Below, piece after piece: positions 24,952-34,006 of a stretch of DNA of 64,000 nt (the first letter of the stretch is position 1; each line of letters starts with the position of its first letter). The DNA is taken from NCBI GenBank assembly GCA_001189495.1, contig CP012068.1, positions 744,001 to 808,000 on the forward strand, written 5' to 3'. Both the position numbers and the translations under genes were made by a program. Under the pieces are notes generated by a model, which worked only from the letters and a program-made list of their open reading frames with translations, had not been told where the DNA came from and searched no databases. Source of the DNA: Eubacterium sulci ATCC 35585 (lineage in GTDB: Bacteria > Bacillota > Clostridia > Peptostreptococcales > Anaerovoracaceae).

Positions 24952-25002
24952 CATTAAAAATCCGCCTCGGAATGCTCTATGCGAGCTACTATCCGCAGGC
25001 GG
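24952..25002 (-). terminator. Terminator of the D-cysteine desulfhydrase gene
   Basis: CCGCCT (24962-24967) pairs with AGGCGG (24997-25002) around an inner GCTC/GAGC hairpin. On the minus strand the structure is followed by ATTTTTAA. It also lies after potD on the plus strand but has a poorer T-tract there. Confidence 0.65.
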
Positions 25003-25017
25003 TTTGTATTTCAGATT

Positions 25018-26046
25018 TTAGATTATATGAATGTATTTTTCTAGCTCTTTTTCGAACTCTAGGCGATGGTGCTTTGTGTAGATTCCTGGAATTCCGCCAG
25101 TGTGAATCATAACAACATTTTCGCCCTTTGCTATTTCGCCTTTTTCTACCATCTCTAGAATTCCTGCAAATGTCTTACCTGTGTAGCATGGATCCATGAT
25201 TATACCTTCCTTGCTTCCTAGGTAGTAGATTGCATCGCGAACTTCCTTGCAAGGGTTGTTATATGCACCTCTGTGGTAGTCGCAGGTTAGGTCAAAGTCA
25301 CTTTCCTTGGCGTCAAACTTCATACCAAACTGATTCTTACAGCTATTGTAGTACTCGATAGCTGTCTTTTCTATTCCATCTGGGAATGGCTCAATCGCAA
25401 TACCTGTGAGTCTAAATCCAAGGTCTTCGTTCTTCTGTCCTGCAAAGAGTCCCATATATGTTCCCATGCTTCCAACGGTTGTGATTACACGTGGATCTTC
25501 TAACTTCATTTCCTTAAGCTGCTTATCTAGTTCAAGAGCGCAGTCATAGTAACCGAGCATACCTATATTGTTTGAACCACCAGTGCAGATGAAGTAAACC
25601 TTTTCGCCTTTGTCTTCCCATTCCTTAGTAATCTTCGCAAAAGCTTCTTCAGCAACTTCCTGCTTGGTTCTTGTGCCATCGTTGTGAACGAGGTAGACAT
25701 TGCAGTTCATGATGCCGTCTAGTATAAGATTAGCAGAAATCTCACCTGGATATTCATCTACGGCTACAATAGCAGATTTTAGTCCAAAGCGAGCTGCTGA
25801 TGCGGCAGTAAGTCTTCCGTGGTTAGTCTGAGCACCACCAGTTGTAAGAAGCATTGTAGCTCCTTTATCCAAAGCATCCTTAACTAGGTACTCAAGTTTA
25901 CGAAGCTTGTTTCCGCCAGTTCCAAGCGCTGTTATATCGTCTCTCTTGAGATATAGATTTATTCCTAGATCCTCGGAAACGTTCTTGAGATATGTGATCT
26001 GTGAAGGCTGCATCAAAATATTAACCTTATCATGTCCGTAAAGCAT
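25018..26046 (-). CDS. D-cysteine desulfhydrase-like PLP enzyme
   Basis: A 342-residue fold-type II PLP enzyme. The PLP lysine is Lys47 in TGGNKLRKLEYL. GGAQTNHGRLTAA, TGGSNNIGMLGY and the C-terminal HTGGIPGIY fit the D-cysteine desulfhydrase / ACC-deaminase family. The expected reaction is D-cysteine to pyruvate, sulfide and ammonia, but members also act on other D-amino acids, so substrate is uncertain. AAGGAG precedes the ATG at 26046. It is transcribed away from the malolactic genes. Confidence 0.88.
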   Translation of the reverse strand: MLYGHDKVNILMQPSQITYLKNVSEDLGINLYLKRDDITALGTGGNKLRKLEYLVKDALDKGATMLLTTGGAQTNHGRLTAASAARFGLKSAIVAVDEYPGEISANLILDGIMNCNVYLVHNDGTRTKQEVAEEAFAKITKEWEDKGEKVYFICTGGSNNIGMLGYYDCALELDKQLKEMKLEDPRVITTVGSMGTYMGLFAGQKNEDLGFRLTGIAIEPFPDGIEKTAIEYYNSCKNQFGMKFDAKESDFDLTCDYHRGAYNNPCKEVRDAIYYLGSKEGIIMDPCYTGKTFAGILEMVEKGEIAKGENVVMIHTGGIPGIYTKHHRLEFEKELEKYIHII

Positions 26047-26165
26047 AGCATAAGCTCCTTTCAGATAATAACTATATAATTAAATAAATAATATCATACT
26101 TTGATGAATAATATAATACATAGAAAATATTTGTTCTACAGGTATGTATAATAATACAATTAGGG

Positions 26166-26245
26166 TATAATGTGATACAATAGCTGTATAGATGAGTATT
26201 TTTGCTAAAAAAATGAACATGAAGTTCAAATCGTATTTTTATAAT
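26166..26245 (+). promoter_or_regulatory. Control region upstream of the malolactic genes
   Basis: The 234-bp divergent spacer 26047-26280 holds two plus-strand TATAAT hexamers (26166-26171 and 26240-26245). It also has an inverted repeat TGAAC-ATGAA-GTTCA (26214-26228) and a perfect 6-bp hairpin GTAATC-ATGG-GATTAC just before the ribosome site. Either hexamer could be the -10; the -35 boxes are poor, which suits an activated promoter. No regulator gene lies next to it. Confidence 0.4.
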
Positions 26246-26280
26246 GTAATCATGGGATTACACAAGTGTGGAGGTGTACT

Positions 26281-27906
26281 ATGAAATCACGCGAAATCCT
26301 AAACAACCCATTTCTAAATAAGGGAACTGCTTTTACCATGGAAGAACGTAAGAAACTAGGTCTTATTGGGCTACTTCCACCATATGTTCAGACTATAGAG
26401 GAGCAGGCTGCACAAACTTATGCACATATGGAAAAGAAGGAGAGTATGTTGGAGAAGCGTCTATTCCTAATGGAAATCTTCAATACAAATCGTACTCTTT
26501 TCTATTATCTATTTTCACAGCACCTAGAGGAGTTTAACCCTATTGTATATGATCCAACAATTGCTGAGACCATAGAAAACTATAGTGACCTCTTCGTAGA
26601 TCCTCAGTATGCTGGATATCTAGATATAAACCATCCTGAATATATTGAGGAGACGCTTAGAAATGCAGCAGGTAATCGTAATATACGCCTCATAGTTGTT
26701 ACAGATGCTGAGGAAATTCTTGGAATAGGTGATTGGGGAACAAATGGTGTGGATATCTCAGTAGGCAAGCTTATGGTTTACTCAGGAGCTGCTGGTATTG
26801 ATCCGTCTATGGTGCTTCCTTTGGTAATAGATGCTGGAACTAACCGTAAAGCACTTCTTGAAAATCCTAACTACCTAGGAAATCGCCATGAGCGTATTAC
26901 GGGAGACAAATACTATAATTTTATAGATGAGTTTGTTCAGACTGCAGAAAAGTTATTCCCTAAGCTATATCTACACTGGGAAGATTTTGGACGATCAAAT
27001 GCAGCAAACATACTAGAAAAATATCGCAAGAAAATCCCTACATTTAACGATGATATTCAGGGAACTGGAATAGTAACTCTAGGTGGTCTATACGGAGCTC
27101 TGGAAATATCAGGTGAGAAGCTGACTGATCAGGTATATGTGTGCTACGGTGGTGGTACGGCTGGAGCTGGTATTGCATCACGTGTACTTAGAGAGATGGT
27201 AAATGAAGGACTTTCGGAAGAGGAGGCTTATAAACATTTCTTCATGGTAGATAAGCAAGGGCTCCTATTTGACGACATGGATGATCTAACTCATGAGCAG
27301 AGACCTTTTGCAAAGAAGCGTTCTGATTTTACAAATGCTGAAAAGCTCACAGACCTTCTAGAAGTAGTTAAAACCGTAAAGGCAACTATTTTGGTAGGAA
27401 CATCGACAAATCCTAATTCTTTCACTAAAGAAATAGTGGAGGCTATGTGTGAGAACTCTGCTCATCCAATGATTTTCCCACTTTCTAATCCAACAAAGCT
27501 TGCTGAAGCAAGTGCTGAAAATCTTATCAAATGGTCGGATGGAAAGGCTTTTGTTGCAACAGGAATACCAGCTGATAATGTTTCATATAAAGGTGTGGAA
27601 CATGTAATTGGTCAGGCAAATAATGCTTTGATATATCCAGGTCTAGGACTAGGAATGTTAGCATCAGAGGCAAGTCTTTTGACAGATGAGATGATAGGTG
27701 CTGCAGCTCGCGCCTTAGGTGGAATTATAGATATGAAAAAACCAGGTGCTCCTGTATTACCTCCATTTAAGTATGTTGCTGAGGTTTCAATAAAGGTAGC
27801 TGAAGCAGTTGCTAATAAGGCTCAGGAGCAAGGACTTGCACGCTGCGAGGAAAAGGATATGGCAAAGGCAGTACATGAACTTAAGTGGTACCCTAAGTAT
27901 CGTTAA
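26281..27906 (+). CDS. mleS: Malolactic enzyme (malic-enzyme family)
   Basis: NAD- and Mn-dependent enzyme expected to decarboxylate L-malate directly to L-lactate and CO2. The 541-residue length and the sequence ([76 protein letters not shown]) match lactic-acid-bacterial malolactic enzymes closely, as I recall them. An NAD-malic enzyme activity remains possible, since the families are very similar. Start is the ATG at 26281 after GGAGG, not the upstream in-frame ATG. By hand count 16 of 19 arginine codons are CGN, unlike the AGA/AGG-rich neighbours, suggesting transfer. Malate permease follows. Confidence 0.9.
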   Translation: MKSREILNNPFLNKGTAFTMEERKKLGLIGLLPPYVQTIEEQAAQTYAHMEKKESMLEKRLFLMEIFNTNRTLFYYLFSQHLEEFNPIVYDPTIAETIENYSDLFVDPQYAGYLDINHPEYIEETLRNAAGNRNIRLIVVTDAEEILGIGDWGTNGVDISVGKLMVYSGAAGIDPSMVLPLVIDAGTNRKALLENPNYLGNRHERITGDKYYNFIDEFVQTAEKLFPKLYLHWEDFGRSNAANILEKYRKKIPTFNDDIQGTGIVTLGGLYGALEISGEKLTDQVYVCYGGGTAGAGIASRVLREMVNEGLSEEEAYKHFFMVDKQGLLFDDMDDLTHEQRPFAKKRSDFTNAEKLTDLLEVVKTVKATILVGTSTNPNSFTKEIVEAMCENSAHPMIFPLSNPTKLAEASAENLIKWSDGKAFVATGIPADNVSYKGVEHVIGQANNALIYPGLGLGMLASEASLLTDEMIGAAARALGGIIDMKKPGAPVLPPFKYVAEVSIKVAEAVANKAQEQGLARCEEKDMAKAVHELKWYPKYR

Positions 27907-27930
27907 TAATTTATAGTTTGCTTATAAAGT

Positions 27931-27958
27931 GTGCCAATGAGACCTTGTCTCTTGGCAC
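27931..27958 (+). other. Intercistronic stem-loop between mleS and the malate permease gene
   Basis: GTGCCAA-T-GAGAC-CTT-GTCTC-TTGGCAC: 12 bp with one bulge and no T-tract. It may stabilise the upstream mRNA or reduce read-through into the permease and mprF genes. Confidence 0.55.
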
Positions 27959-28000
27959 GCATGCTTAATATTCTCGGTATGAAGTAAAGAAAGGTTTTTT

Positions 28001-28948
28001 ATGAATATATTACTAACATCTATAGAGAGTATAATTCCGATTATAATTATAATCGTATTAGGATATGTACTTCAGTGTCGTGGATGGTTTGAGGATAGCT
28101 TTGGAGCTAATTTATCACGCCTAATTATGAATGTAGCGCTTCCTGCATCAATCTTTGTTTCGGTTATGAAGTATCTCACACTAGACAAGCTGATAAGTCT
28201 TTCAGGTGGTTTGATATATACATTTGGAGCATTCATATTAGGTTATATAGTAGCCTTTATCACCGTAAAGGTGTTCAAAGTTAGGCCTGGTCGAAGAGGC
28301 ACTATGATTAATACTTTTGTAAATGCAAATACTATATTTATTGGATTACCATTAAACATAGCTTTATTTGGAAATGAGGCACTTCCTTATTTCTTGATCT
28401 ACTATATTACAAATACTGTTTCGACTTGGACCCTAGGTGTCTACCTAATGACAAGCGATAGCAAGACTGGTAAGAATGAGGGCGCAAGTAAGTTTGATTG
28501 GAAGAAACTTCTTCCTGCTCCACTAGTTGGATTTTTGATTGCTCTAGTATTTTTGGTTATTAAAATCCCGGTACCTAGCTTTGCAACTAGCACTCTAACA
28601 TATATAGGTAATCTGGTAACGCCACTGTCTCTCCTATACATTGGTATAGTTCTATCAAAGGCAGGACTAAAAACCATTACTTTAGATAGAGATACAATCA
28701 TAACATTAATTGGAAGGTTTATACTTGGACCTGCTGTTATGATTGCACTTCTAACTTTGACTGCAAAAGGAATGCCTACAGCTGAGTATAGAACTTTTGT
28801 AATCCAGTCTGCCGCTCCAGCACTTGCAGTACTACCAATCCTTGCTCATCAAGGCGATGGAGATGTAGAGTTCTCGACAAATGTTGTAACTATTAGTACA
28901 ATTCTATTTGTAATCGTTGTACCTATTGTTGATATGATATTAGGATAG
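28001..28948 (+). CDS. mleP: AEC-family transporter, probable malate permease
   Basis: A 315-residue membrane protein with about ten predicted helices of the auxin-efflux-carrier (AEC) family, seen in SIIPIIIIIVLGYVLQCRGW, NVALPASIFVSVMKYL and NANTIFIGLPLNIALFG. Malate or malate/lactate transport is inferred from its position 95 bp after the malolactic enzyme gene, the same order as in lactic acid bacteria. A ribosome site (GAAAGG) precedes the ATG. Ten bases separate its stop from mprF, so the three genes may share a transcript. Confidence 0.85.
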   Translation: MNILLTSIESIIPIIIIIVLGYVLQCRGWFEDSFGANLSRLIMNVALPASIFVSVMKYLTLDKLISLSGGLIYTFGAFILGYIVAFITVKVFKVRPGRRGTMINTFVNANTIFIGLPLNIALFGNEALPYFLIYYITNTVSTWTLGVYLMTSDSKTGKNEGASKFDWKKLLPAPLVGFLIALVFLVIKIPVPSFATSTLTYIGNLVTPLSLLYIGIVLSKAGLKTITLDRDTIITLIGRFILGPAVMIALLTLTAKGMPTAEYRTFVIQSAAPALAVLPILAHQGDGDVEFSTNVVTISTILFVIVVPIVDMILG

Positions 28949-28957
28949 AGGATATTT

Positions 28958-31489
28958 ATGAATAAGATTATTGGAATTCTAAAAAAATGGAAAAACCCGA
29001 TTAAGCTTGTCTTGTTCATGTCAATAGGAAGCCTCGTCATCATAGAAATAATTAGGATGTTTAGGTCCATTTCTATCGATGAAGTAACAAGTACGATAGG
29101 AACTATAGCACCTGAGAAGGTGCTATTCCTATTTGTGCTGGGATTTGCTGCTGTATCACCAATGATACTTTATGACTATATTCTGAACAAGGAACTAAAG
29201 CAAAGTCCAAGGCTTTCATATCTCATCGAGACAAGTTGGACAATCAACACGCTGAATAATATGATTGGATTTGCAGGACTGGTTGATGTTGGACTAAGAT
29301 ATTCATTTTATGCAGATGAGGAAAAACCAGATGCAAGCATGCAGGCAATATCTCGCGTTATACCATATTTTATGAGTGGTTTTTCATTTATGTCACTCAT
29401 AGCGCTAGTTTTGATTACAGTTTTTCCTAGCTCATCAGATATACATCGCTACTGGCCTGCACTACTTGCAGCAGGACTTTATCTTCCTTTCATTCTTTTT
29501 ATTTCAAATAGAAAAAGCTTGACTTACTTTGGGCAAATGAAAGGAAAGACTGCAATAGCTTTATTTCTGTCATCAGCGATAGATTGGATTTGTGTAAGCA
29601 GTTTTTTCATATTATCGGGCAGATGTTTAGGTTATTCACTACCAATCTCTGAGTTAGTCCCATTATTTATGATTTCCATAACTGTTGGCATCATGTCAAT
29701 GATTCCAGGAAGTTTAGGAAGTTTTGATTTAGTAATGGTAACAGGCCTTGTTAGTCTTGGACTTGACAAGGTGCAGGCACTTAGCTGGATATTCGTATAC
29801 AGACTGTTTTATTATATGTGTCCATTTGCAGTAGGGGTGATATTATTTATCAAAAATATGGGTGGAAAGATAAATGAAAAATATCTTGGAATCCCTAAAA
29901 AAGTTCTGGAGTCTCTATCCATTAAAATGTTAGTTTGGGGATTTAGGATTTTTGCTATATTCCTCATAATATCTGCAATCGTTCCACAGGAATTAAGTCA
30001 TATACCAATATTAAAGGAACTTAAGCCTGTAGAGGGGCAGTTTATCTGGCAATACCCATGTATACTTTTAGGTATAGTGTATTTTCTAGTAGCAAGATTG
30101 ATTGCTCGCAACTTGAAGATAGTGCCAGTTATTACCACAATAATAGGGGTATTAACTTTGATTTACCTAAATATAGGGGTCTACTCTATACCAAGTAGTA
30201 TACTTCTTTTGGCTTTGATAGCACTTACCTGGTGGAACAGGAGGGAGTTTGATCGTATAAGCTATATCTATGCATGGGAGGATATAGTAAAGGATTTTGG
30301 TGCAATAGGTATAGTATTAATCACTACGATTGTTTTGCTTGCTCGAATTGACTCACATCACCTAGGAAGCTTTTATCATACGAAATACTTTGTATCACAT
30401 TGGCTAGGTCTTTTAATTATGGCTCTTATTATAGTTGTAGTTTATCGCACGATTTTACGCCTAATAAGAAGAGATGATGCTGTTTTAGGATGCGAATTTG
30501 ATAAGCAAAGGTATATAAATTTCCTAGCTACAATTGATAATATAAATCCAAACGCTGCACTTGCATTTTTAGGTGATAAATATCTATATTGGTATCAAGA
30601 GGATGGAGTGGATAGAGCAGTTTTTCAATTCGCAATGGAAAACAACAAATGTGTTGTAATGTCCGATCCAATATCGCAACCAGGATATCTAGATCAGGCA
30701 ATATCCAAAATACTAGCTGACGCTGAACTTGCAAATATATCAGTAGTTTTCTACGAAGTAAATCAAGAAACAACGCTCGTACTTCATGATTACGGATACG
30801 ATTTCATGAAATTCGGAGAGATGGCACATGTTCCATTAGAGCGTTTCACTTTAGAGGGGAAGGCAGGCAGAAAGTTCAGAACAGCTGTTAACAAACTAGA
30901 GAACAAAGGTTATACATTTGAGGTGGTAGAGCCTCCTTTTGATGATAAATTAATGGATAATCTTAGAAAAATATCAGATAGTTGGCTAGATGGACGTCAA
31001 GAAAAAGGCTTTTCTCTAGGATATTTTGATGAAGAATATATAAAGCTTGCACCTGTTGCTATCGCAAAGGATGAGAATGGGGAAATACAAGCCTTTGTGA
31101 CATTTATCGTAGTAAATAATAAAACGATTTCTGGTATAGATTTGATGAGATATGATTTACATAAATCGCAAAATGGCATAATGGACTATCTTTTTATAAA
31201 GATTATGAGTTATTTTAAGGAGCAGGGAGCTTGTAATTTTGACCTAGGCATGGCACCTTTATCAAATGTAGGAAGAGCAAAGCATAGCTTCATGCATGAA
31301 AAAATAGCCTACCTAATATATGCCTTTACAAATAGGTTCTATTCATTTAATGGTCTAAGGCAGTATAAGCAAAAGTTCGGACCTGTATGGGAGCCTAGAT
31401 ATGTCGCCTATCCAAAGAACACATGGTTGCTCATCGACATGATTGGTATATATAGAGTAGACAATAGAAAGGTTAAAAGGATATCATAG
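28958..31489 (+). CDS. mprF: Lysylphosphatidylglycerol synthase/flippase MprF
   Basis: An 843-residue bifunctional membrane enzyme that transfers lysine (or alanine) from tRNA to phosphatidylglycerol and flips the product outward, lowering surface charge and giving resistance to cationic peptides. The N-terminal approximately 500 residues form many helices, including GIMSMIPGSLGSFDLVMVTG of the flippase. The C-terminal approximately 330 residues are the GNAT-like synthase domain, with VVMSDPISQ, REGxFDLGMAPL-like text (seen as CNFDLGMAPLSNVG) and GLRQYKQKFGPVWEPRYVAY. It is directly downstream of the malate permease and upstream of ABC exporters. Confidence 0.95.
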   Translation: MNKIIGILKKWKNPIKLVLFMSIGSLVIIEIIRMFRSISIDEVTSTIGTIAPEKVLFLFVLGFAAVSPMILYDYILNKELKQSPRLSYLIETSWTINTLNNMIGFAGLVDVGLRYSFYADEEKPDASMQAISRVIPYFMSGFSFMSLIALVLITVFPSSSDIHRYWPALLAAGLYLPFILFISNRKSLTYFGQMKGKTAIALFLSSAIDWICVSSFFILSGRCLGYSLPISELVPLFMISITVGIMSMIPGSLGSFDLVMVTGLVSLGLDKVQALSWIFVYRLFYYMCPFAVGVILFIKNMGGKINEKYLGIPKKVLESLSIKMLVWGFRIFAIFLIISAIVPQELSHIPILKELKPVEGQFIWQYPCILLGIVYFLVARLIARNLKIVPVITTIIGVLTLIYLNIGVYSIPSSILLLALIALTWWNRREFDRISYIYAWEDIVKDFGAIGIVLITTIVLLARIDSHHLGSFYHTKYFVSHWLGLLIMALIIVVVYRTILRLIRRDDAVLGCEFDKQRYINFLATIDNINPNAALAFLGDKYLYWYQEDGVDRAVFQFAMENNKCVVMSDPISQPGYLDQAISKILADAELANISVVFYEVNQETTLVLHDYGYDFMKFGEMAHVPLERFTLEGKAGRKFRTAVNKLENKGYTFEVVEPPFDDKLMDNLRKISDSWLDGRQEKGFSLGYFDEEYIKLAPVAIAKDENGEIQAFVTFIVVNNKTISGIDLMRYDLHKSQNGIMDYLFIKIMSYFKEQGACNFDLGMAPLSNVGRAKHSFMHEKIAYLIYAFTNRFYSFNGLRQYKQKFGPVWEPRYVAYPKNTWLLIDMIGIYRVDNRKVKRIS

Positions 31490-31519
31490 CTTAATAGAAC
31501 TAGATAATACGGGGGTAAT

Positions 31520-33847
31520 ATGCTAGAGTTAAAAAACATAACAAAGATATATAACAGTGGGGCTGGTGCGCAAAAGGCGCTAGACAATGTTTCCATATCA
31601 TTTGCTGGTCACGAGTTTGTTTCCATACTAGGAGCAAGCGGTAGTGGAAAAACGACGCTTCTCAATTTGATAGGTGGGCTTGACGGCTACGATGAAGGAG
31701 ATATGATAGTCGACGGCACATCGACAAAATCCTTTAGGGACAAGGACTGGGATAGCTATAGAAATGGAACAATCGGATTTGTCTTCCAAAGCTATAACTT
31801 GATTAGCCATCTTTCCGTGCTTGAAAATGTAAAGCTTGCGATGTCGATTTCTGGGATATCAAGTAGGGAAAGTAAGGAGAAGGCGACTGAGGTACTGAAG
31901 CAGGTCGGACTTGCTGACCACATGAATAAGAAGCCTAATCAGCTATCTGGCGGGCAGATGCAGAGGGTTGCCATTGCCCGTGCCCTTGTTACAGACCCTA
32001 AGATTATACTTGCAGATGAGCCAACAGGCGCACTCGACAGCAGTACAAGTGCCCAAATTATGAATTTGATCAAGGAGATAAGCAAGGACAAGCTTGTAAT
32101 CATGGTTACTCATAACCCTGAGATAGCAGAAAAATACAGCGACCGTATTATTCGACTTTCAGATGGTGTTGTTATTGAGGACACAGCGCCAAATACTGAG
32201 ACTGAAGATAGCGAGTACAATTCGCCTAAGACATCTATGTCCTTTGCTCAGGCGATAAATTCTAGCTTTAAGAACCTGCTCACAAAGAAGGTCAGAACAG
32301 TTCTTACGACAATTGCAGCAAGCATTGGAATTATAAGTATTGCAACCGTAATGGCTATATCATCTGGAATGAACAGCTATATCAAAACAACTCAGGAAGA
32401 TACTATCGCGACCATGCCTGTCATAATCTCAGCTGTTGATTCAAAGAAGGTTCTCAGAACAGCACCTCCAAAAGTAAATCAAAGCAAGGAAATCAAACTA
32501 GCTGAAATGGGAAGCCTCCACCTAAATAGATATACAGAAAATGCTCTAGGGGGAGATAACGGAGACTTCATATCATACATGAAAAAGCATGCGGGCAAGT
32601 ACTATAAGAGTCTAGAGTACAGTACAGGATACATGCTCAAGGCTCTGACTAAGGATGAAAATGGCAAGATACAGTCTGTTCAGGAAAATGAAGTAAAGAC
32701 AATCTTCAATACCATAAGTAACTTCGCCGTTCTTCCAGCTGACGAGAAGACTATAACAAATGACTACGACTTGCTGGCTAGCAAATCGGGAAAATTTAAA
32801 TATCCAGCAGAAAACGAAGCCATTATCTTTGTTGGTGCAGAGGGAACGCTTAGCGAGACACAGCTTGAGCTTCTAGGCTACAGCGGAAGAAAGAGCATCA
32901 AGCCTGAGGAGCTTATAGGCAAGAAATTTAAGGTTTTGACAAACAACCAGTACTTCCGTCAGTTTGGTGATGTTTTCGTTCCAAATGAAATTACAGACAG
33001 CCTATACGAGGAGGGTAAGGATCTAGAGATTATTGCAGTTATGAGGCTTAATGATAGCTCAAAAAACTCCTTTAATGGTCTAATTGGGTATAACAGAAAG
33101 TTCCTAGATACTATGCTAAACTCAGAAAAGAATTCTGATATAGTTAAGGCTCAAGAAAATAGCAAGAGCAAAAGTGTAATAGGTGGAAGCGGAGACTCAC
33201 TGACAGACGAGAGATATCAAGAGATTATGCAGCAGCTTGGTGGTGATAGAACGCCTAAGAGCATAAGTTTCTATGCTAAGACCTTTGATGATAGAGAAAA
33301 TATAATTAACACCATATCAAAGTTCAACAAGGATCTTGAGAAGAAGTATGAAAAAAATAGCAATGACTATCAAAGATATGCTATTTCATATACTGATACA
33401 GCAAAGATGATAACCAAGGCATTTGGGGATATTATTAACTCAATAACCTTCATCTTGATTGCGTTTTCTGCTATTTCTCTGCTAGTATCATCTGTTATGA
33501 TAGGAATTTTGATATACGTTTCAGTTGTAGAAAGAACAAAAGAAATAGGAATTCTGCGCGCTCTAGGAAGCCGAAAGAAGGACGTGTCGAGAATATTCAA
33601 TGCAGAAGCTGGAATTCTCGGATTTACATCGGGCGTTCTAGGTGTTGCTGTAGCTACAGCGCTTACAGTTCCAATTAATAAGCTTGTGGCAAAGTCACTT
33701 GATATAAGTGGATTCAATGCTAGCGTTAGCCCTAGCACTGCTATATCTTTGATAATACTTAGCGTTGTGCTCACTTTGATAGCTGGATTTATTCCATCGA
33801 GAATAGCAGCAAAGAAGAATCCTGTGGAGGCTTTGAGAACAGAATAA
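31520..33847 (+). CDS. ABC transporter, fused ATPase-FtsX permease (MacB-like)
   Basis: A 775-residue fusion. Residues 1-225 are a LolD/MacB-type ATPase: GASGSGKTT, LSGGQMQRVAIARAL, IILADEPTGALD. A membrane helix follows near 265-290, then a large predicted extracytoplasmic domain (about 290-630). Three C-terminal helices carry the FtsX signature (ERTKEIGILRALGSRKKDV, NPVEALRTE). Such proteins move lipids, lipoproteins or antimicrobial peptides, or transmit force to envelope enzymes, instead of importing nutrients. It starts 30 bp after mprF with GGGGG upstream. It is the first of a run of FtsX-type transporters. Confidence 0.9.
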   Translation: MLELKNITKIYNSGAGAQKALDNVSISFAGHEFVSILGASGSGKTTLLNLIGGLDGYDEGDMIVDGTSTKSFRDKDWDSYRNGTIGFVFQSYNLISHLSVLENVKLAMSISGISSRESKEKATEVLKQVGLADHMNKKPNQLSGGQMQRVAIARALVTDPKIILADEPTGALDSSTSAQIMNLIKEISKDKLVIMVTHNPEIAEKYSDRIIRLSDGVVIEDTAPNTETEDSEYNSPKTSMSFAQAINSSFKNLLTKKVRTVLTTIAASIGIISIATVMAISSGMNSYIKTTQEDTIATMPVIISAVDSKKVLRTAPPKVNQSKEIKLAEMGSLHLNRYTENALGGDNGDFISYMKKHAGKYYKSLEYSTGYMLKALTKDENGKIQSVQENEVKTIFNTISNFAVLPADEKTITNDYDLLASKSGKFKYPAENEAIIFVGAEGTLSETQLELLGYSGRKSIKPEELIGKKFKVLTNNQYFRQFGDVFVPNEITDSLYEEGKDLEIIAVMRLNDSSKNSFNGLIGYNRKFLDTMLNSEKNSDIVKAQENSKSKSVIGGSGDSLTDERYQEIMQQLGGDRTPKSISFYAKTFDDRENIINTISKFNKDLEKKYEKNSNDYQRYAISYTDTAKMITKAFGDIINSITFILIAFSAISLLVSSVMIGILIYVSVVERTKEIGILRALGSRKKDVSRIFNAEAGILGFTSGVLGVAVATALTVPINKLVAKSLDISGFNASVSPSTAISLIILSVVLTLIAGFIPSRIAAKKNPVEALRTE

Positions 33848-33862
33848 ATTTTTTCAAACCAT

Positions 33863-33894
33863 TTCATAAAGAATTCATAAATACAACTTAATAT
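33863..33894 (+). promoter_or_regulatory. Candidate response-regulator-activated promoter
   Basis: TTCATAAA occurs twice (33863-33870 and 33874-33881), 11 bp apart and overlapping the -35 region, followed by TAATAT (33889-33894). Tandem half-sites one helical turn apart are typical of OmpR-type regulators. One is encoded 3.5 kb downstream in the same cluster. Confidence 0.5.
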
Positions 33895-33938
33895 GGTAGA
33901 TAAGAGGGATATTTACTTGGGAGATTAGGCTAGAATTA

Positions 33939-33990
33939 TAGGTTCCGAGGGGTTGGAATCTAGACAGTACCAGAGCCGTGGGGACGGCGA
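33939..33990 (+). ncRNA. Structured 5' leader of the ABC permease operon
   Basis: TAGGTTCC (33939-33946) pairs with GGAATCTA (33955-33962) over 8 bp with one wobble, loop GAGGGGTT. GCCGT-GGGG-ACGGC (33975-33988) forms a second hairpin. The structure ends seven bases before the GGAGG of the permease gene. A partial likeness to ykkC-type leaders (GGTTCCG, then ACGGCG) is not enough for an assignment. No T-tract, so control of translation or RNA stability is more likely than termination. Confidence 0.45.
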
Positions 33991-34006
33991 CTAAGTGGAG
34001 GCAATC

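Noticed and set aside
26214-26228. SOS box upstream of the malolactic genes
   Set aside because: The half-sites GAAC and GTTC are 5 bp apart instead of 4, and the genes have no damage-response link.
33939-33990. ykkC/guanidine-type riboswitch
   Set aside because: Only GGTTCCG and ACGGCG-like fragments match; the conserved central ACTGGTCCGAGAG block is missing.
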